Below, piece after piece: positions 28,381 through 36,969 of a DNA stretch of 64,000 nucleotides. Under the pieces are notes generated by a model, which worked only from the letters and a program-made list of their open reading frames with translations, was not told where the DNA came from and did no database searches. The stretch covers positions 124,001-188,000 of the forward strand of contig NZ_KE387163.1 of assembly GCF_000430545.1 (NCBI RefSeq), written 5' to 3'. Each line of letters starts with the position of its first letter. Position 1 is the first letter of the stretch. Made by a program: the position numbers and the translations under genes. The DNA is from Tenacibaculum ovolyticum DSM 18103 (GTDB lineage: Bacteria > Bacteroidota > Bacteroidia > Flavobacteriales > Flavobacteriaceae).

Positions 28381-28420
28381 AAAAAAAGGTACCCTATAGT
28401 TATTATACGGTACCTTTTTT
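28381..28420. terminator. bidirectional intrinsic terminator
   Basis: Stem AAAAAAAGGTACC / GGTACCTTTTTTT around a 15-base loop, between convergent yitT and the half-helicase gene. Confidence 0.88.
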
Positions 28421-28449
28421 TATATTTTAATTGAGTAATATATTTTTAA

Positions 28450-29061
28450 TTAAATTGATACTTTTTTAGCATACTTCATAAAGTAATCTTCAAAACGTTT
28501 TAATATTGGGTACATTTTATCAGAATAAAGTACAAATTGACATTTATTAATACTTTGTGTTACAGCCATTAAAGCAGTGTAAGAAGCGTTGTTTGTTAAA
28601 AACTGTGCATCATCAATGCTAAATATCTTTACCTGAGAAGTACTTATACCTTCTAATAAAAGTAATTTATTTAATATTTTAGGTGTAACAATAAGAACAT
28701 CAACTCCTTCAAATATTTCTGATTTAAGTACATCAATATGAAGTTTTTCATCAGCTAAATAAACGCGTAACTCATGATATCTCGTATACTTTAAAAAAGC
28801 ATCGTTTAATGCTATAGCCTTATCATTATCGCCTGCTAAAACAATAGCTCTTGGTGCATTACCAACAACCTCAAATTTTAATTTATGTAAAGTAGTAAGT
28901 ATAAGTGCCGTTGTTTTTCCGCTACCTTCAGGTGCAGTACAATAGGTATTGGCACCACTTTTTATTACAGGAATACTAGCTTTCTGAAAAGGAGTTGGTA
29001 TTGTTATTTCTAGAGATTCTAATTTCTCTTTAATATCGGCATGTAATTTTTTAAAAGGCAT
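28450..29061 (-). CDS. single-domain DEAD-box-like ATPase (no helicase C domain)
   Basis: 203 residues aligned to the first RecA domain of DEAD-box helicases: IPTPFQKASIPVI (Q motif), APEGSGKTTALI (motif I) and VDVLIVTPKILNKLLL. Motif II has become SIDDAQFL instead of DEAD, and the SAT position reads YSD. The second RecA domain is missing, and the following DNA is a terminator, not a decayed second half. It is probably an RNA-binding or regulatory derivative. Confidence 0.7.
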   Translation of the reverse strand: MPFKKLHADIKEKLESLEITIPTPFQKASIPVIKSGANTYCTAPEGSGKTTALILTTLHKLKFEVVGNAPRAIVLAGDNDKAIALNDAFLKYTRYHELRVYLADEKLHIDVLKSEIFEGVDVLIVTPKILNKLLLLEGISTSQVKIFSIDDAQFLTNNASYTALMAVTQSINKCQFVLYSDKMYPILKRFEDYFMKYAKKVSI

Positions 29062-29170
29062 AAACTTAACAAATGATTATTTACAGAAATATAAGGCGGC
29101 AAATATACAATTAAATTGATGCAATTATTTTTTAATAGTTTTTTTTGAAAGCAATATAATAGCTATAAAA

Positions 29171-29608
29171 TTATGATTTAAAATAGTTAGCATACCCAGC
29201 TAAATGTTTTTCCATTGCCTTAAAATTCGCTTTACAAGTAGCTAAATTAGTAGATTCTAAACCTTCAAAAATGGACATCATTGGTTTTAGGTAATTGTGT
29301 AATTGGTTGTGAGCTTCGCCTTTCATTGTACATTTTTGAAAGATGGTTGTAAATTCCGTTTCCAACTCATTTTTTAAGCTAGCATAGCTAGTAGCGTTAT
29401 TCCTGTCTGAAAAAGAATGCATCATCTGTTGCATTTTCTTAATACCTTGGGTAGTTTCTATATTGGTTTGCCACAGTTTTGTATTATCTAAACGAACACC
29501 TTCAATTTTTATAGATTTTACGTCAATCTCCTTTTTCTTTTCTGAATTACAGGCGGTTAATAATGTAACTACAGTTAATAATAATAGTATTGTTTTTTTT
29601 ATCATCAT
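29171..29608 (-). CDS. small helical lipoprotein
   Basis: 145 residues with a lipoprotein signal (lipobox LLTAC, Cys near 20) and a mature all-helical domain with GIKKMQQMMHSF and HNQLHNYLKPM segments and two further cysteines (CTMKG, CKANF). The His/Met content may hint at metal binding, but no family is recognised. Confidence 0.65.
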   Translation of the reverse strand: MMIKKTILLLLTVVTLLTACNSEKKKEIDVKSIKIEGVRLDNTKLWQTNIETTQGIKKMQQMMHSFSDRNNATSYASLKNELETEFTTIFQKCTMKGEAHNQLHNYLKPMMSIFEGLESTNLATCKANFKAMEKHLAGYANYFKS

Positions 29609-29849
29609 TTGTTTATATTTATTAGTTCAATATTTATTTTTCATTAGAAACCCATATTTTCAGCAGGTATTCCAATTTCTATAAGTTGCTTTTAATTGTG
29701 TTTCTTTTTGTATTTGTTATTTTTAATAGTTGGCAGGGCGATTAAATTTCTTAAAATGAGTACGAAACGTTTCATTTTATACGTTTTTTATTGAATTTAT
29801 AATAAAATTAGATACTTCATTTTACGATCTTCTATTAGTTATTTGTAAG

Positions 29850-30160
29850 TAGCATCATTAGTATCAGTAAATGCCATGATTAGTGGTTTGGCTACAAACC
29901 AGAAATTATTTAAAGATATTATATTTATAAATAATTTCGTTGCACTTATTGGTTTTATTATAGCATAAAACTTAAAAAGAAAGGGCTTTTTTGCTTTATA
30001 GTGGTGCTTTATTTTTTAGAATGTTAATTCCTATGTCAATTGTATCAGTAGACGGACTTTATTTACCCATCGTATAGGGTTACCAGTAATTATTTTTACG
30101 TATTTATTGGCTTTTACAGCAGGGAAAATAGGTGTTTTTTATACTAAAACCTGACTTGAA
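29850..30160 (+). pseudogene. possible decayed membrane-protein gene
   Basis: From the ATG near 29876 the plus strand reads MISGLATNQKLFKDIIFINN-FVALIGFIIA then stops. Further hydrophobic pieces (LPVIIFTYLLAFTAGKIGVFYT) continue in other frames up to the end of the gajB-like gene. The hydrophobic pattern interrupted by stops and frame changes suggests a broken membrane-protein gene, but I cannot name the family. The stretch from 29609 to 29850 shows nothing. Confidence 0.35.
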
Positions 30161-30167
30161 TTAAAGA

Positions 30168-32075
30168 TTACAAAATTTCTATTTCACTTTCATCGAACCA
30201 ACCATAAGCTGATGCGTTTGTTTTAACCAAGCTAGGATTATCTGAGTAAGCAATTATAGCTAAACTTTCCTTTGCTCGGCTACAGGCAACATAAAACAAA
30301 CGTCTAGTTTTATCAACACCATCATCCTTTCCTTCCTTTTTATTTTTTATATCTCTTAGCGAAAGTTCTTTAGATCCAAATAACTTGTCATAGCTAAACG
30401 TATTACCTCTAGCTTCCTCATCATCAATTATTACCGAAACTCTAGAATATTCTAAACCTTTTACACCCTGATGAGTAGCGAATCTTGATTCTTCAGAAAG
30501 ATATTTATCATAATTAATTACCTGAGAAAATGGTGCTTCAAGTGCTATATCCCAGGCATTTATGACTTCGTCAGTAGGTTGGTCATCATAGTCAGAATCA
30601 TCTCTTTCCTTCTTATCTTTTTCAATACTCATAATCTCAGCTTCTGTTCTTGATGAAATAATTTTGAGAACTCTAGTTAATGTAAATAGACCAGTCTTTT
30701 TAATTAAGCGAAGAATATCCGTTAAAAGTGGATCATTATTATCATCCCATAATCCTAAAAGCAACATCACATTGCTATTGATAGTTTTAATATAATCTAA
30801 TTGTTTTTTTGAAGCTTCTATTACTGTTTTATCAAACAAGGGGGATTTATACCTAACTATTCTTGCAATAGAAAATTTGTCTTCTTTTTTATAAGCATCA
30901 ACCAAGGGTAAAATAGTTTTTCGAAACAGGTTTAATGATGGTAAGGAGCCATCCAAAAGACTGGTCTTTAATTTATCAGTTTTATAAAGCGGCTCAAAAA
31001 GATTAACAAATCCCATCCTTAATGCAGCCATATGATGCTCTAAGATGAGAGTCTTAACATTATTAGGGTTCAACCACTTTTTATCTCCTGAAAATGTTGA
31101 CATTTTCTCTGCTACAATATTTTCTATTGATGCTTTGCCCTTAGATCGATCAGCAATAAAAAGTCTAACAATTCCATTTGGTTTTTCAGATCTAGGTTGC
31201 TGCTTTTGATTATCCACATCCTTACGTATATCATTTATTAAATTAACAATACGTTTGTTAGATCTATGGTTCATCTTTTTTGAAGGTAGTATCCAGTCAC
31301 TTGGTAGAGATGATCCCAGATCAGGCTTGCCATCGAGATAAATACGTTGCATAGTATCCCCAAATAATCCTAATGAAAAAGATTGTTTTTTTTCTTTTTG
31401 CAATGCAAACAACGCATCAACTAATTCTTTTTTTGTGTCTTGGCTTTCGTCTACCAGGATAACAGGAAATCTTGCTGATACAATATCTTGCATTAAAGAT
31501 TTATTTTCGATAAAATTTGCAACAATTCCGATAACCTCACTATGATTTAAAGAATCTTTCTTTTGACTATTACCATTCGGATTATACGTAAATTGAATGA
31601 TTTTTGATAAGTTTTTTAATCGTCTTTCTTTAGAATCTATCTTCCTCGCTCTGTCAATAGAACTTTTGTTTTGTAGATTGCGTGATCGAGATTGTTCATC
31701 TTCTAGTTTTTCTAAATCTTCTTTTAATTTGGTTTCTAGATATTTTCGAATATCCGATGTAAGTGACTTTATCAATTCCCAAGCAAAACTATGGATGGTA
31801 TTAACATAAAAAATCGAATCAAATTTAAGCCTATGTTTTATCTCATCTGCAGCTGCATTAGTATATGTAATAATTGCAATTTTTTTATTTTTTAATTCAA
31901 AACCTTCTCCAAAATCTTTTTTGAATTTAGTCAATGCTTGAACAAGAGATTTAGTTTTACCTGAACCAGCTCCTGCAAAGAGAAAGAAGCTTCTAGGATC
32001 TTTAGGGTTTAAACATTTTGAGATCTGTACATCAACAGCGTCATCAATGTTGTTATTTGTAGGAATTGAACTCAT
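30168..32075 (-). CDS. UvrD/Rep-like helicase of a Gabija-like defence pair (GajB-like)
   Basis: 635-residue superfamily 1A helicase: motif I AGAGSGKT (about 33-40), AIITYTNAAADEI, motif II VDESQD (about 208), a HQGVKGLEYSRV motif and motif VI RRLFYVACSRAKES near the C-terminus. In Gabija, GajB works with the OLD nuclease GajA against phage. The upstream nuclease gene overlaps this start by 4 bp. It is longer than the roughly 500 residues of the type GajB, and the central part has extra helices, so it may be a Gabija variant or a class 2 OLD/UvrD pair. Confidence 0.75.
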   Translation of the reverse strand: MSSIPTNNNIDDAVDVQISKCLNPKDPRSFFLFAGAGSGKTKSLVQALTKFKKDFGEGFELKNKKIAIITYTNAAADEIKHRLKFDSIFYVNTIHSFAWELIKSLTSDIRKYLETKLKEDLEKLEDEQSRSRNLQNKSSIDRARKIDSKERRLKNLSKIIQFTYNPNGNSQKKDSLNHSEVIGIVANFIENKSLMQDIVSARFPVILVDESQDTKKELVDALFALQKEKKQSFSLGLFGDTMQRIYLDGKPDLGSSLPSDWILPSKKMNHRSNKRIVNLINDIRKDVDNQKQQPRSEKPNGIVRLFIADRSKGKASIENIVAEKMSTFSGDKKWLNPNNVKTLILEHHMAALRMGFVNLFEPLYKTDKLKTSLLDGSLPSLNLFRKTILPLVDAYKKEDKFSIARIVRYKSPLFDKTVIEASKKQLDYIKTINSNVMLLLGLWDDNNDPLLTDILRLIKKTGLFTLTRVLKIISSRTEAEIMSIEKDKKERDDSDYDDQPTDEVINAWDIALEAPFSQVINYDKYLSEESRFATHQGVKGLEYSRVSVIIDDEEARGNTFSYDKLFGSKELSLRDIKNKKEGKDDGVDKTRRLFYVACSRAKESLAIIAYSDNPSLVKTNASAYGWFDESEIEIL

Positions 32076-34267
32076 ATTGTTTTTGAATTAGTTTTTAGTC
32101 CCGTTTTTTGAGACACAAGCTTATCTTCAAGCCATTCTAATCCTTCCTTAATGTACTGAGGTGTTTTAAGAATATTAGGCTCTTTAAAGTAAAAAAGTTC
32201 TAAAGCGAATTCAGCTTTTTTTGAAGACGTATCTGTAATTATTTTATACATAGAGTCAGCAGACTTCTTCACTGTTATTTCATTCGTCGCATCTACCATC
32301 TTTTTTAATAGACCAGTAGCCTTAGTTATGCTTTTAAATGTTTCTCTATTTTCTAATACTAATGAATCCTCAAAAGTGTAGGGGTAAACGGTTACAGTTT
32401 TAGCGTCATCGACTATATCAATGGGTATTTGATAAGCTACTTTTACAGGGAAGGATTTATCTTCTTTATCAATGAGTTTAGTTGAAAGCACAGTGTCTAA
32501 ATCTCTAATAGCAGGAATCCATTTTGCTAGAGTTGTATTGCCTGTCTCAAATTTTTTACCAATAGCTGGTTGCACTTTTGTCCCCCTAGACATAGGTATA
32601 ACAGAGTCTAAGTCTGTTATTACTAATGTAATCAGACCCAATGTTTCAATTAGAGGTCTTAATGTATGAGCATGACTACCTCCGATTTCTAAGAGTGAGA
32701 TATAGCAATTATTTAATTCAGTGTGATGCTTTAAAAAATAAGGAACGAGCATTCTTTCTGCAGGTCCTTCTACAAGTATTGCAGCATCTGCAAAGAATAG
32801 ATTACTGTGTGTTGTTTTTAAATACCTCTTTGCAAATCTAGTAGAATCAGCATCAGTACCAAAGGTTTTAGATAGATTTACAACAGATGATGTATTTATT
32901 GTTCCTATGTCTGTAATATCTCTTTTAAAGTAACGTAAAGCTGTAAAATCAATCTCGTGAGCTACATGATTAGAGTGAGTACTGATAATAAGCTGAGTTT
33001 CAAAATCAGTCTTATCTCCTAAATGCTTATGTTTTCTTAATACTTTGTAAGCTTCCTTAATAAAAACTTGTTGTACTTGAGCGTGTAAATGAGCTTCTGG
33101 TTCTTCAATTAATACTAAATGAATAGGCTGAAAAACTACCTCAGTATCCGACATACTATAGCTTTTACCTTTCTTCATCCATTTATCTCTAAAACTAATA
33201 AGTTTAAAGATCATTGAGATGAGATTTTGATATCCTAATCCATTATATTTTTCTGGCAAGGAAAAACTAGAAACACCATCATTCATTGAATATTGCACTG
33301 CAGAATCGTGCTGAAGACTATTTGCTGTATTTATTTCACTACTTAGTGTTATATGAGGATTACCAAAACCAGGATAATTGAGATCTTCAAGTTCTCCCAA
33401 CGCATCCTTAAAACTAGCTTCAAGGTTTGTGTTGAAAGTTTCCTTAGCTTGATGAATTTGCTCCAAAGCATTAATGTCTGCTTTAGTTGGATTAACATTT
33501 GGATTTAGATGTTTCTCATAATAATTACGTAATTGATTGGATAAGTTTTTTGAACTACCACCTTCTAAAGCATCTGTATTAACATCTGTAAAGCCACGTT
33601 GCGCATTAATTATATCTACATTAATAAGTTTATCTAATACATCTGTTTGAATAGCCAAATCATTATCAGAAAGTAATTGTGGACTTTCATGTTTGGATGG
33701 ATCTAAAAGATACGTTTGAACTTTAAAATAAGTACTTAGTTTCTTATCAAGAAAATCGCGTAAATTTTTAGGCCATAATTTAAATGTAGATCCCTTTTTT
33801 TCTGAGTCATATATGGCTTTTGAATTATTGGTGATTTCTGTAAATTCATTATAAAGTGCTTCTAAATCCAATGGTTCATATCTTAAACGAACACCAAGAA
33901 TGCCTCCGTCCCAATCTAATGATGGAATGATATTACTCACGTGTTGCAATTCTGTGTTCTCTACTTTCAGCCAAATATCAAGTGTAGGAACCTCAGTTTC
34001 CCAACTTTTTATTGAAAAATCTACTTTAGTTATATCTTTCTCATTTAACCATTTATCTCCAATTGCATTAATTGCAGCCCAATTGGATAATGTAAAGTCT
34101 TTAAAGTCGAAAGACCTATTTTTAGTTAAAAATAAAATCATTGCATCCATAGCAGAAGTCTTTCCACTATTATTAGCACCCACAAGAACAGTTTCTTTAG
34201 ATGCGATATCTATTCGGCAATTTTTTAACTTTCTAAAATTTTGAAGATGTAAAAAATCTATTTTCAT
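32072..34267 (-). CDS. OLD-family ATPase/TOPRIM nuclease of a Gabija-like pair (GajA-like)
   Basis: 731 residues. The N-terminal ABC-type ATPase has Walker A GANNSGKT (30-37), Walker B LIEEPEAHLHA (about 386) and an H-loop STHSNHVAHE. A C-terminal TOPRIM domain has ILVEGPAERML (about 500) and VITDLDS (about 553). In GajA the ATPase gates a sequence-specific DNA nickase. It is first in the two-gene operon and longer than the type GajA (about 580 residues), mainly in the insertion between the ATPase halves and a C-terminal extension. Confidence 0.78.
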   Translation of the reverse strand: MKIDFLHLQNFRKLKNCRIDIASKETVLVGANNSGKTSAMDAMILFLTKNRSFDFKDFTLSNWAAINAIGDKWLNEKDITKVDFSIKSWETEVPTLDIWLKVENTELQHVSNIIPSLDWDGGILGVRLRYEPLDLEALYNEFTEITNNSKAIYDSEKKGSTFKLWPKNLRDFLDKKLSTYFKVQTYLLDPSKHESPQLLSDNDLAIQTDVLDKLINVDIINAQRGFTDVNTDALEGGSSKNLSNQLRNYYEKHLNPNVNPTKADINALEQIHQAKETFNTNLEASFKDALGELEDLNYPGFGNPHITLSSEINTANSLQHDSAVQYSMNDGVSSFSLPEKYNGLGYQNLISMIFKLISFRDKWMKKGKSYSMSDTEVVFQPIHLVLIEEPEAHLHAQVQQVFIKEAYKVLRKHKHLGDKTDFETQLIISTHSNHVAHEIDFTALRYFKRDITDIGTINTSSVVNLSKTFGTDADSTRFAKRYLKTTHSNLFFADAAILVEGPAERMLVPYFLKHHTELNNCYISLLEIGGSHAHTLRPLIETLGLITLVITDLDSVIPMSRGTKVQPAIGKKFETGNTTLAKWIPAIRDLDTVLSTKLIDKEDKSFPVKVAYQIPIDIVDDAKTVTVYPYTFEDSLVLENRETFKSITKATGLLKKMVDATNEITVKKSADSMYKIITDTSSKKAEFALELFYFKEPNILKTPQYIKEGLEWLEDKLVSQKTGLKTNSKTI

Positions 34268-34807
34268 ATTTAATTATTTTTTTGTGCAAACTTATTCTTT
34301 ATAAATTAATCTAAATTTTTATTCTCTTTACAATCATACCTCACTTGATGTGTTAATTACTTTATCAAATTTTTAATATTTTTCTGTTTTTTATTAACCT
34401 CAAAGAATTACATATTATTATTATTATTATTAAAATGTCTTTAAAAATAATAAAACCAATTGGTATATAATTATGGGAATCCACATTTATACAATATATA
34501 GTTCAATTTAAAATCAGTTAGTAATTTTATTTTGATATTTACCTAGAATAATCTCAACATTTCTCAATGAGGGAGAATTAAAAAAAGTAATTTCAATCTC
34601 TTCAGAGAAGAAATAAAAGTAACCGATGTTTGATTCTTACTTAATATATAAACGTAAACTTCAATTTTCCCCTAGTAATTCTTATTCCCTGAGAACAAGT
34701 TCATAATATTTTTTCAGAACTAGGGGTAACAATTTTGAAATTTGAAATGTAATTTGAAAAGCTCTGATAAAAGAGTTAAAAGATAATTTAATTAAAAGCA
34801 ACGATTT
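34268..34807. other. non-coding AT-rich region upstream of the defence pair
   Basis: 540 bp with no supported gene. It contains a short ATT microsatellite (about 34409-34431). It separates the defence operon from a block of decayed duplicates, so it may mark an old insertion edge. Confidence 0.4.
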
Positions 34808-35181
34808 CCAAACCTATTTTAAAAGCTCATTAACATTCATTTTATACAATCTACCAATAATAGGAACAACCGTATTCCCAATATGAATTCTATTGCCTTC
34901 ATTACGCTGAATATCAAAAGATTTATGAACTTGCAAAAATTCATTTTCATACAACAAAGCTAAGATATCTGAAATTTTCCCATGTACTGTAATCGTATCT
35001 ATAGTGGTAAAAACCTTTGTGTAATTTCCTGAAGTTTTCATATATAAAATAATTTTAGCGACTACTTGTATGTAACTATTCTGTTGTTTAAAGAGTATTT
35101 GATTATTCGTAGTGTCTTCGTTCTCTTGTTTAGGAATAACTGTTTCCTTATTGGTGTTTAATATGTCATTAACTTTATTTT
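34808..35181 (-). pseudogene. remnant of a LytTR response-regulator gene
   Basis: Corresponds to the C-terminal half of the regulator at 39665-40369. The readable part gives SGNYTKVFTTIDTITVHGKISDILALL against SGNYTKVFTTMDTITVRGKISDILALL, continuing to KMNVNELLK. It lacks the receiver, has lost the ATKHIQR segment, carries an extra isoleucine in VVPIIGRLYK, and upstream homology (GTTTCCTTATTGGTGTTTAA) runs to about 35181 out of frame. A 75-codon open frame (34814-35041) is what is left. Confidence 0.8.
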
Positions 35182-35300
35182 AATTCCGATCTTAAACGTT
35201 CTATCAAGGTAATAACAGAAGTCACTGAAGAGCTGTTATTAAATTAAGTAAAGTTACTACCAATTTAGTTTTTCTAACAATTCCATAAAACAAACACAAT

Positions 35301-35354
35301 GCAACTTAGTTGCGTTAATGGATATTGTTTTTATATTTGCGCCTAAGTTGCATT
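35301..35354 (+). promoter_or_regulatory. Zur-like double operator and promoter, decayed operon copy
   Basis: Promoter TTG (35310-35312)-N19-TATATTTG (35332-35339). The perfect palindrome GCAACTTAGTTGC (35301-35313) covers the -33 element, and a second site, GCCTAAGTTGCATTAA, starts at 35341 over the start point. The same arrangement precedes the intact operon at 54 kb. GCAAC-N3-GTTGC dyads over the promoter suggest a Fur/Zur-family repressor; zinc is inferred from the gene content. Confidence 0.7.
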
Positions 35355-35366
35355 AAATAATTATTA

Positions 35367-35771
35367 ATGATATTTACAAATCAAAAACCCGATAATTTAG
35401 GAGCCATTGCAAGCACACTTTGTTTAATACATTGTGTTGCTACTCCTTTTATTTTTATAATACAAAGTTGCTCAGTAACTTGTTGTAATACGGCACCTAC
35501 TTGGTGGAAGTCTTTAGATTATTTATTCTTAATAATTTCATTTTTTGCGGTTTATCGTTCTACACAAACAACCTCTAGTTACTGGGTAAAACATTTTTTA
35601 TGGTTAAGTTGGAGTGCATTGTTAGTTATATTAATAAACGAAAAAATGGTATGGTTTCTTTTAAACGAGAAAGCTATTTATTTTCCAGCATTAACATTAA
35701 TACTATTACATCTATACAATAAAAAATATTGCCAATGCAGTACAACTAAATGCTTTACAAATGAAGAATAA
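35367..35771 (+). CDS. MerC-like membrane protein (copy in decayed operon)
   Basis: 134 residues, four predicted spans, MerC-domain pattern: LCLIHCVATPFIF with the conserved cysteine, then SCSVTCCNTAPTWW, and a C-terminal CQCSTTKCF cysteine cluster. MerC proteins carry thiophilic or divalent metal across the membrane. It is a close paralogue of the protein at 54118 and has the same operator-promoter. Its reading frame is intact although the rest of the operon behind it has collapsed. Confidence 0.8.
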   Translation: MIFTNQKPDNLGAIASTLCLIHCVATPFIFIIQSCSVTCCNTAPTWWKSLDYLFLIISFFAVYRSTQTTSSYWVKHFLWLSWSALLVILINEKMVWFLLNEKAIYFPALTLILLHLYNKKYCQCSTTKCFTNEE

Positions 35772-36309
35772 AGAACAAATGCTTTAAACACCCGTTTATT
35801 TGATTATGAAAAAGCTGAAGCTTCTGCAGGATGGATAAAAGAGTTAGAAAATGATCATGTTCAAGAAACTGAAGAATACGGAATAAGTTCTTTTGTATTC
35901 AACAGCAAGAAACCATTTCATCCAAACCTTTTTTTAAACTATCTAAATCAAAGTTTTCCTCAAAATATTATTAGAAGTAAAGGGGGGGGTTAGCTTCAAG
36001 GTCTAATCAAGCATTGTTATGGAGTTCTACTGGAGGTTCTTGTTAAGCCGATAGTACTGGTGTTTGGTGGGCTTCTATTTCTTTTCAAGAACGAATTGAC
36101 AGCGCTTCTTTTAATGAGAATAAAAAGCAAATCGAATCAGGTTGGGATGTACTTTTTGGAGGTAGAAAAATAGAATTGGTATTTATTGGACAACATTTAG
36201 ATAAAGAAGGAATGATTGTTTAATTAAATGCCTACTTACAGATGAAAAAATTGAGTTGTGGAAAAATAAATCATTCACTCAAAAAGATCAATGGCCAATA
36301 GCAGTGTAA
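35761..36309 (+). pseudogene. deletion fusion of folE start to COG0523 GTPase tail, frameshifted
   Basis: The first about 18 bp copy the folE start (ATGAAGAATAAAGAACAAA against ATGAACAATAAAGAAGAAA at 54512). From about 35779 the DNA follows the last third of the GTPase gene (56848-57377) to the same GGCCAATAGCAGTGTAA-type end. Equivalent DNA of about 2.3 kb in the intact operon is missing at this joint. Frames are further broken by an 8-G run (35982-35989), a TGTTAAGCC stop where the intact gene has TGTAAAGCA, and other indels. No product expected. Confidence 0.88.
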
Positions 36310-36339
36310 AATAGGAGAACGGTTTCTATAAAATTTAGA

Positions 36340-36969
36340 ATGATACAAACAGAAAATCTTACATATCAATATAAAAAAGGAACTGCCATTTTCAGTTTTC
36401 CAAATATCACTTTAGAAAAAGGAGATAATTTACTCATTTTAGGAGAGTCAGGTATAGGAAAAACAACACTTTTACATCTTTTAGCGGGTTTATTAAAACC
36501 TGTTACTGGAAAAATATTGATTAATAAAACACCTTTAAATCATTTAAAAAACAATAAGTTAGATGAATTTAGGGGTGAAAACATAGGTCTTGTTTTTCAG
36601 AAAAAACATGCTATCCACTCTTTAAATGTGTTTGATAATTTAAAAGCACGTCTTTTATTTAGTAACGCAGCTATTAATAAAAATAGGATTGAAACTATAT
36701 TAGAACAATTGGGTTTGTTTGAACTTAAAAAAAGTAAAGTTAGGGAGCTTAGTGAAGGTCAGCTACAACGATTAGGAATTGCATTATCTGTAATACATAA
36801 TCCACAAGTTATTTTAGCCGATGAACCTACTTCTAGCTTAGATGATAAAAATTGCAAAATTGTTATTGAATTGCTGATAAATCAGGCGAAACAAACCAAA
36901 GCCAATTTAATAGTGATTACGCATGACCATAGAATAAAATCATTCTTTCAAAATTCAATTACATTATGA
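36340..36969 (+). CDS. ABC transporter ATPase, LolD/MacB-type (zinc-linked)
   Basis: 209 residues: Walker A LGESGIGKTT (about 33-42), signature LSEGQLQRLGIALS and Walker B VILADEPTSSLDD, then an H-loop ITHDH. It overlaps the FtsX-like permease by 4 bp. Together with the permease and the small exported protein downstream it resembles the zinc-regulated ABC module known as Zrg in Vibrio. It starts 31 bp after the collapsed GTPase and was probably the tail of the zinc operon. Confidence 0.85.
   Translation: MIQTENLTYQYKKGTAIFSFPNITLEKGDNLLILGESGIGKTTLLHLLAGLLKPVTGKILINKTPLNHLKNNKLDEFRGENIGLVFQKKHAIHSLNVFDNLKARLLFSNAAINKNRIETILEQLGLFELKKSKVRELSEGQLQRLGIALSVIHNPQVILADEPTSSLDDKNCKIVIELLINQAKQTKANLIVITHDHRIKSFFQNSITL

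Noticed and set aside
34814..35041. 75-residue frame as a functional small LytTR protein
   Set aside because: Alignment to 39665-40369 shows a lost segment, an inserted residue and out-of-frame homology upstream, so it is a gene remnant.
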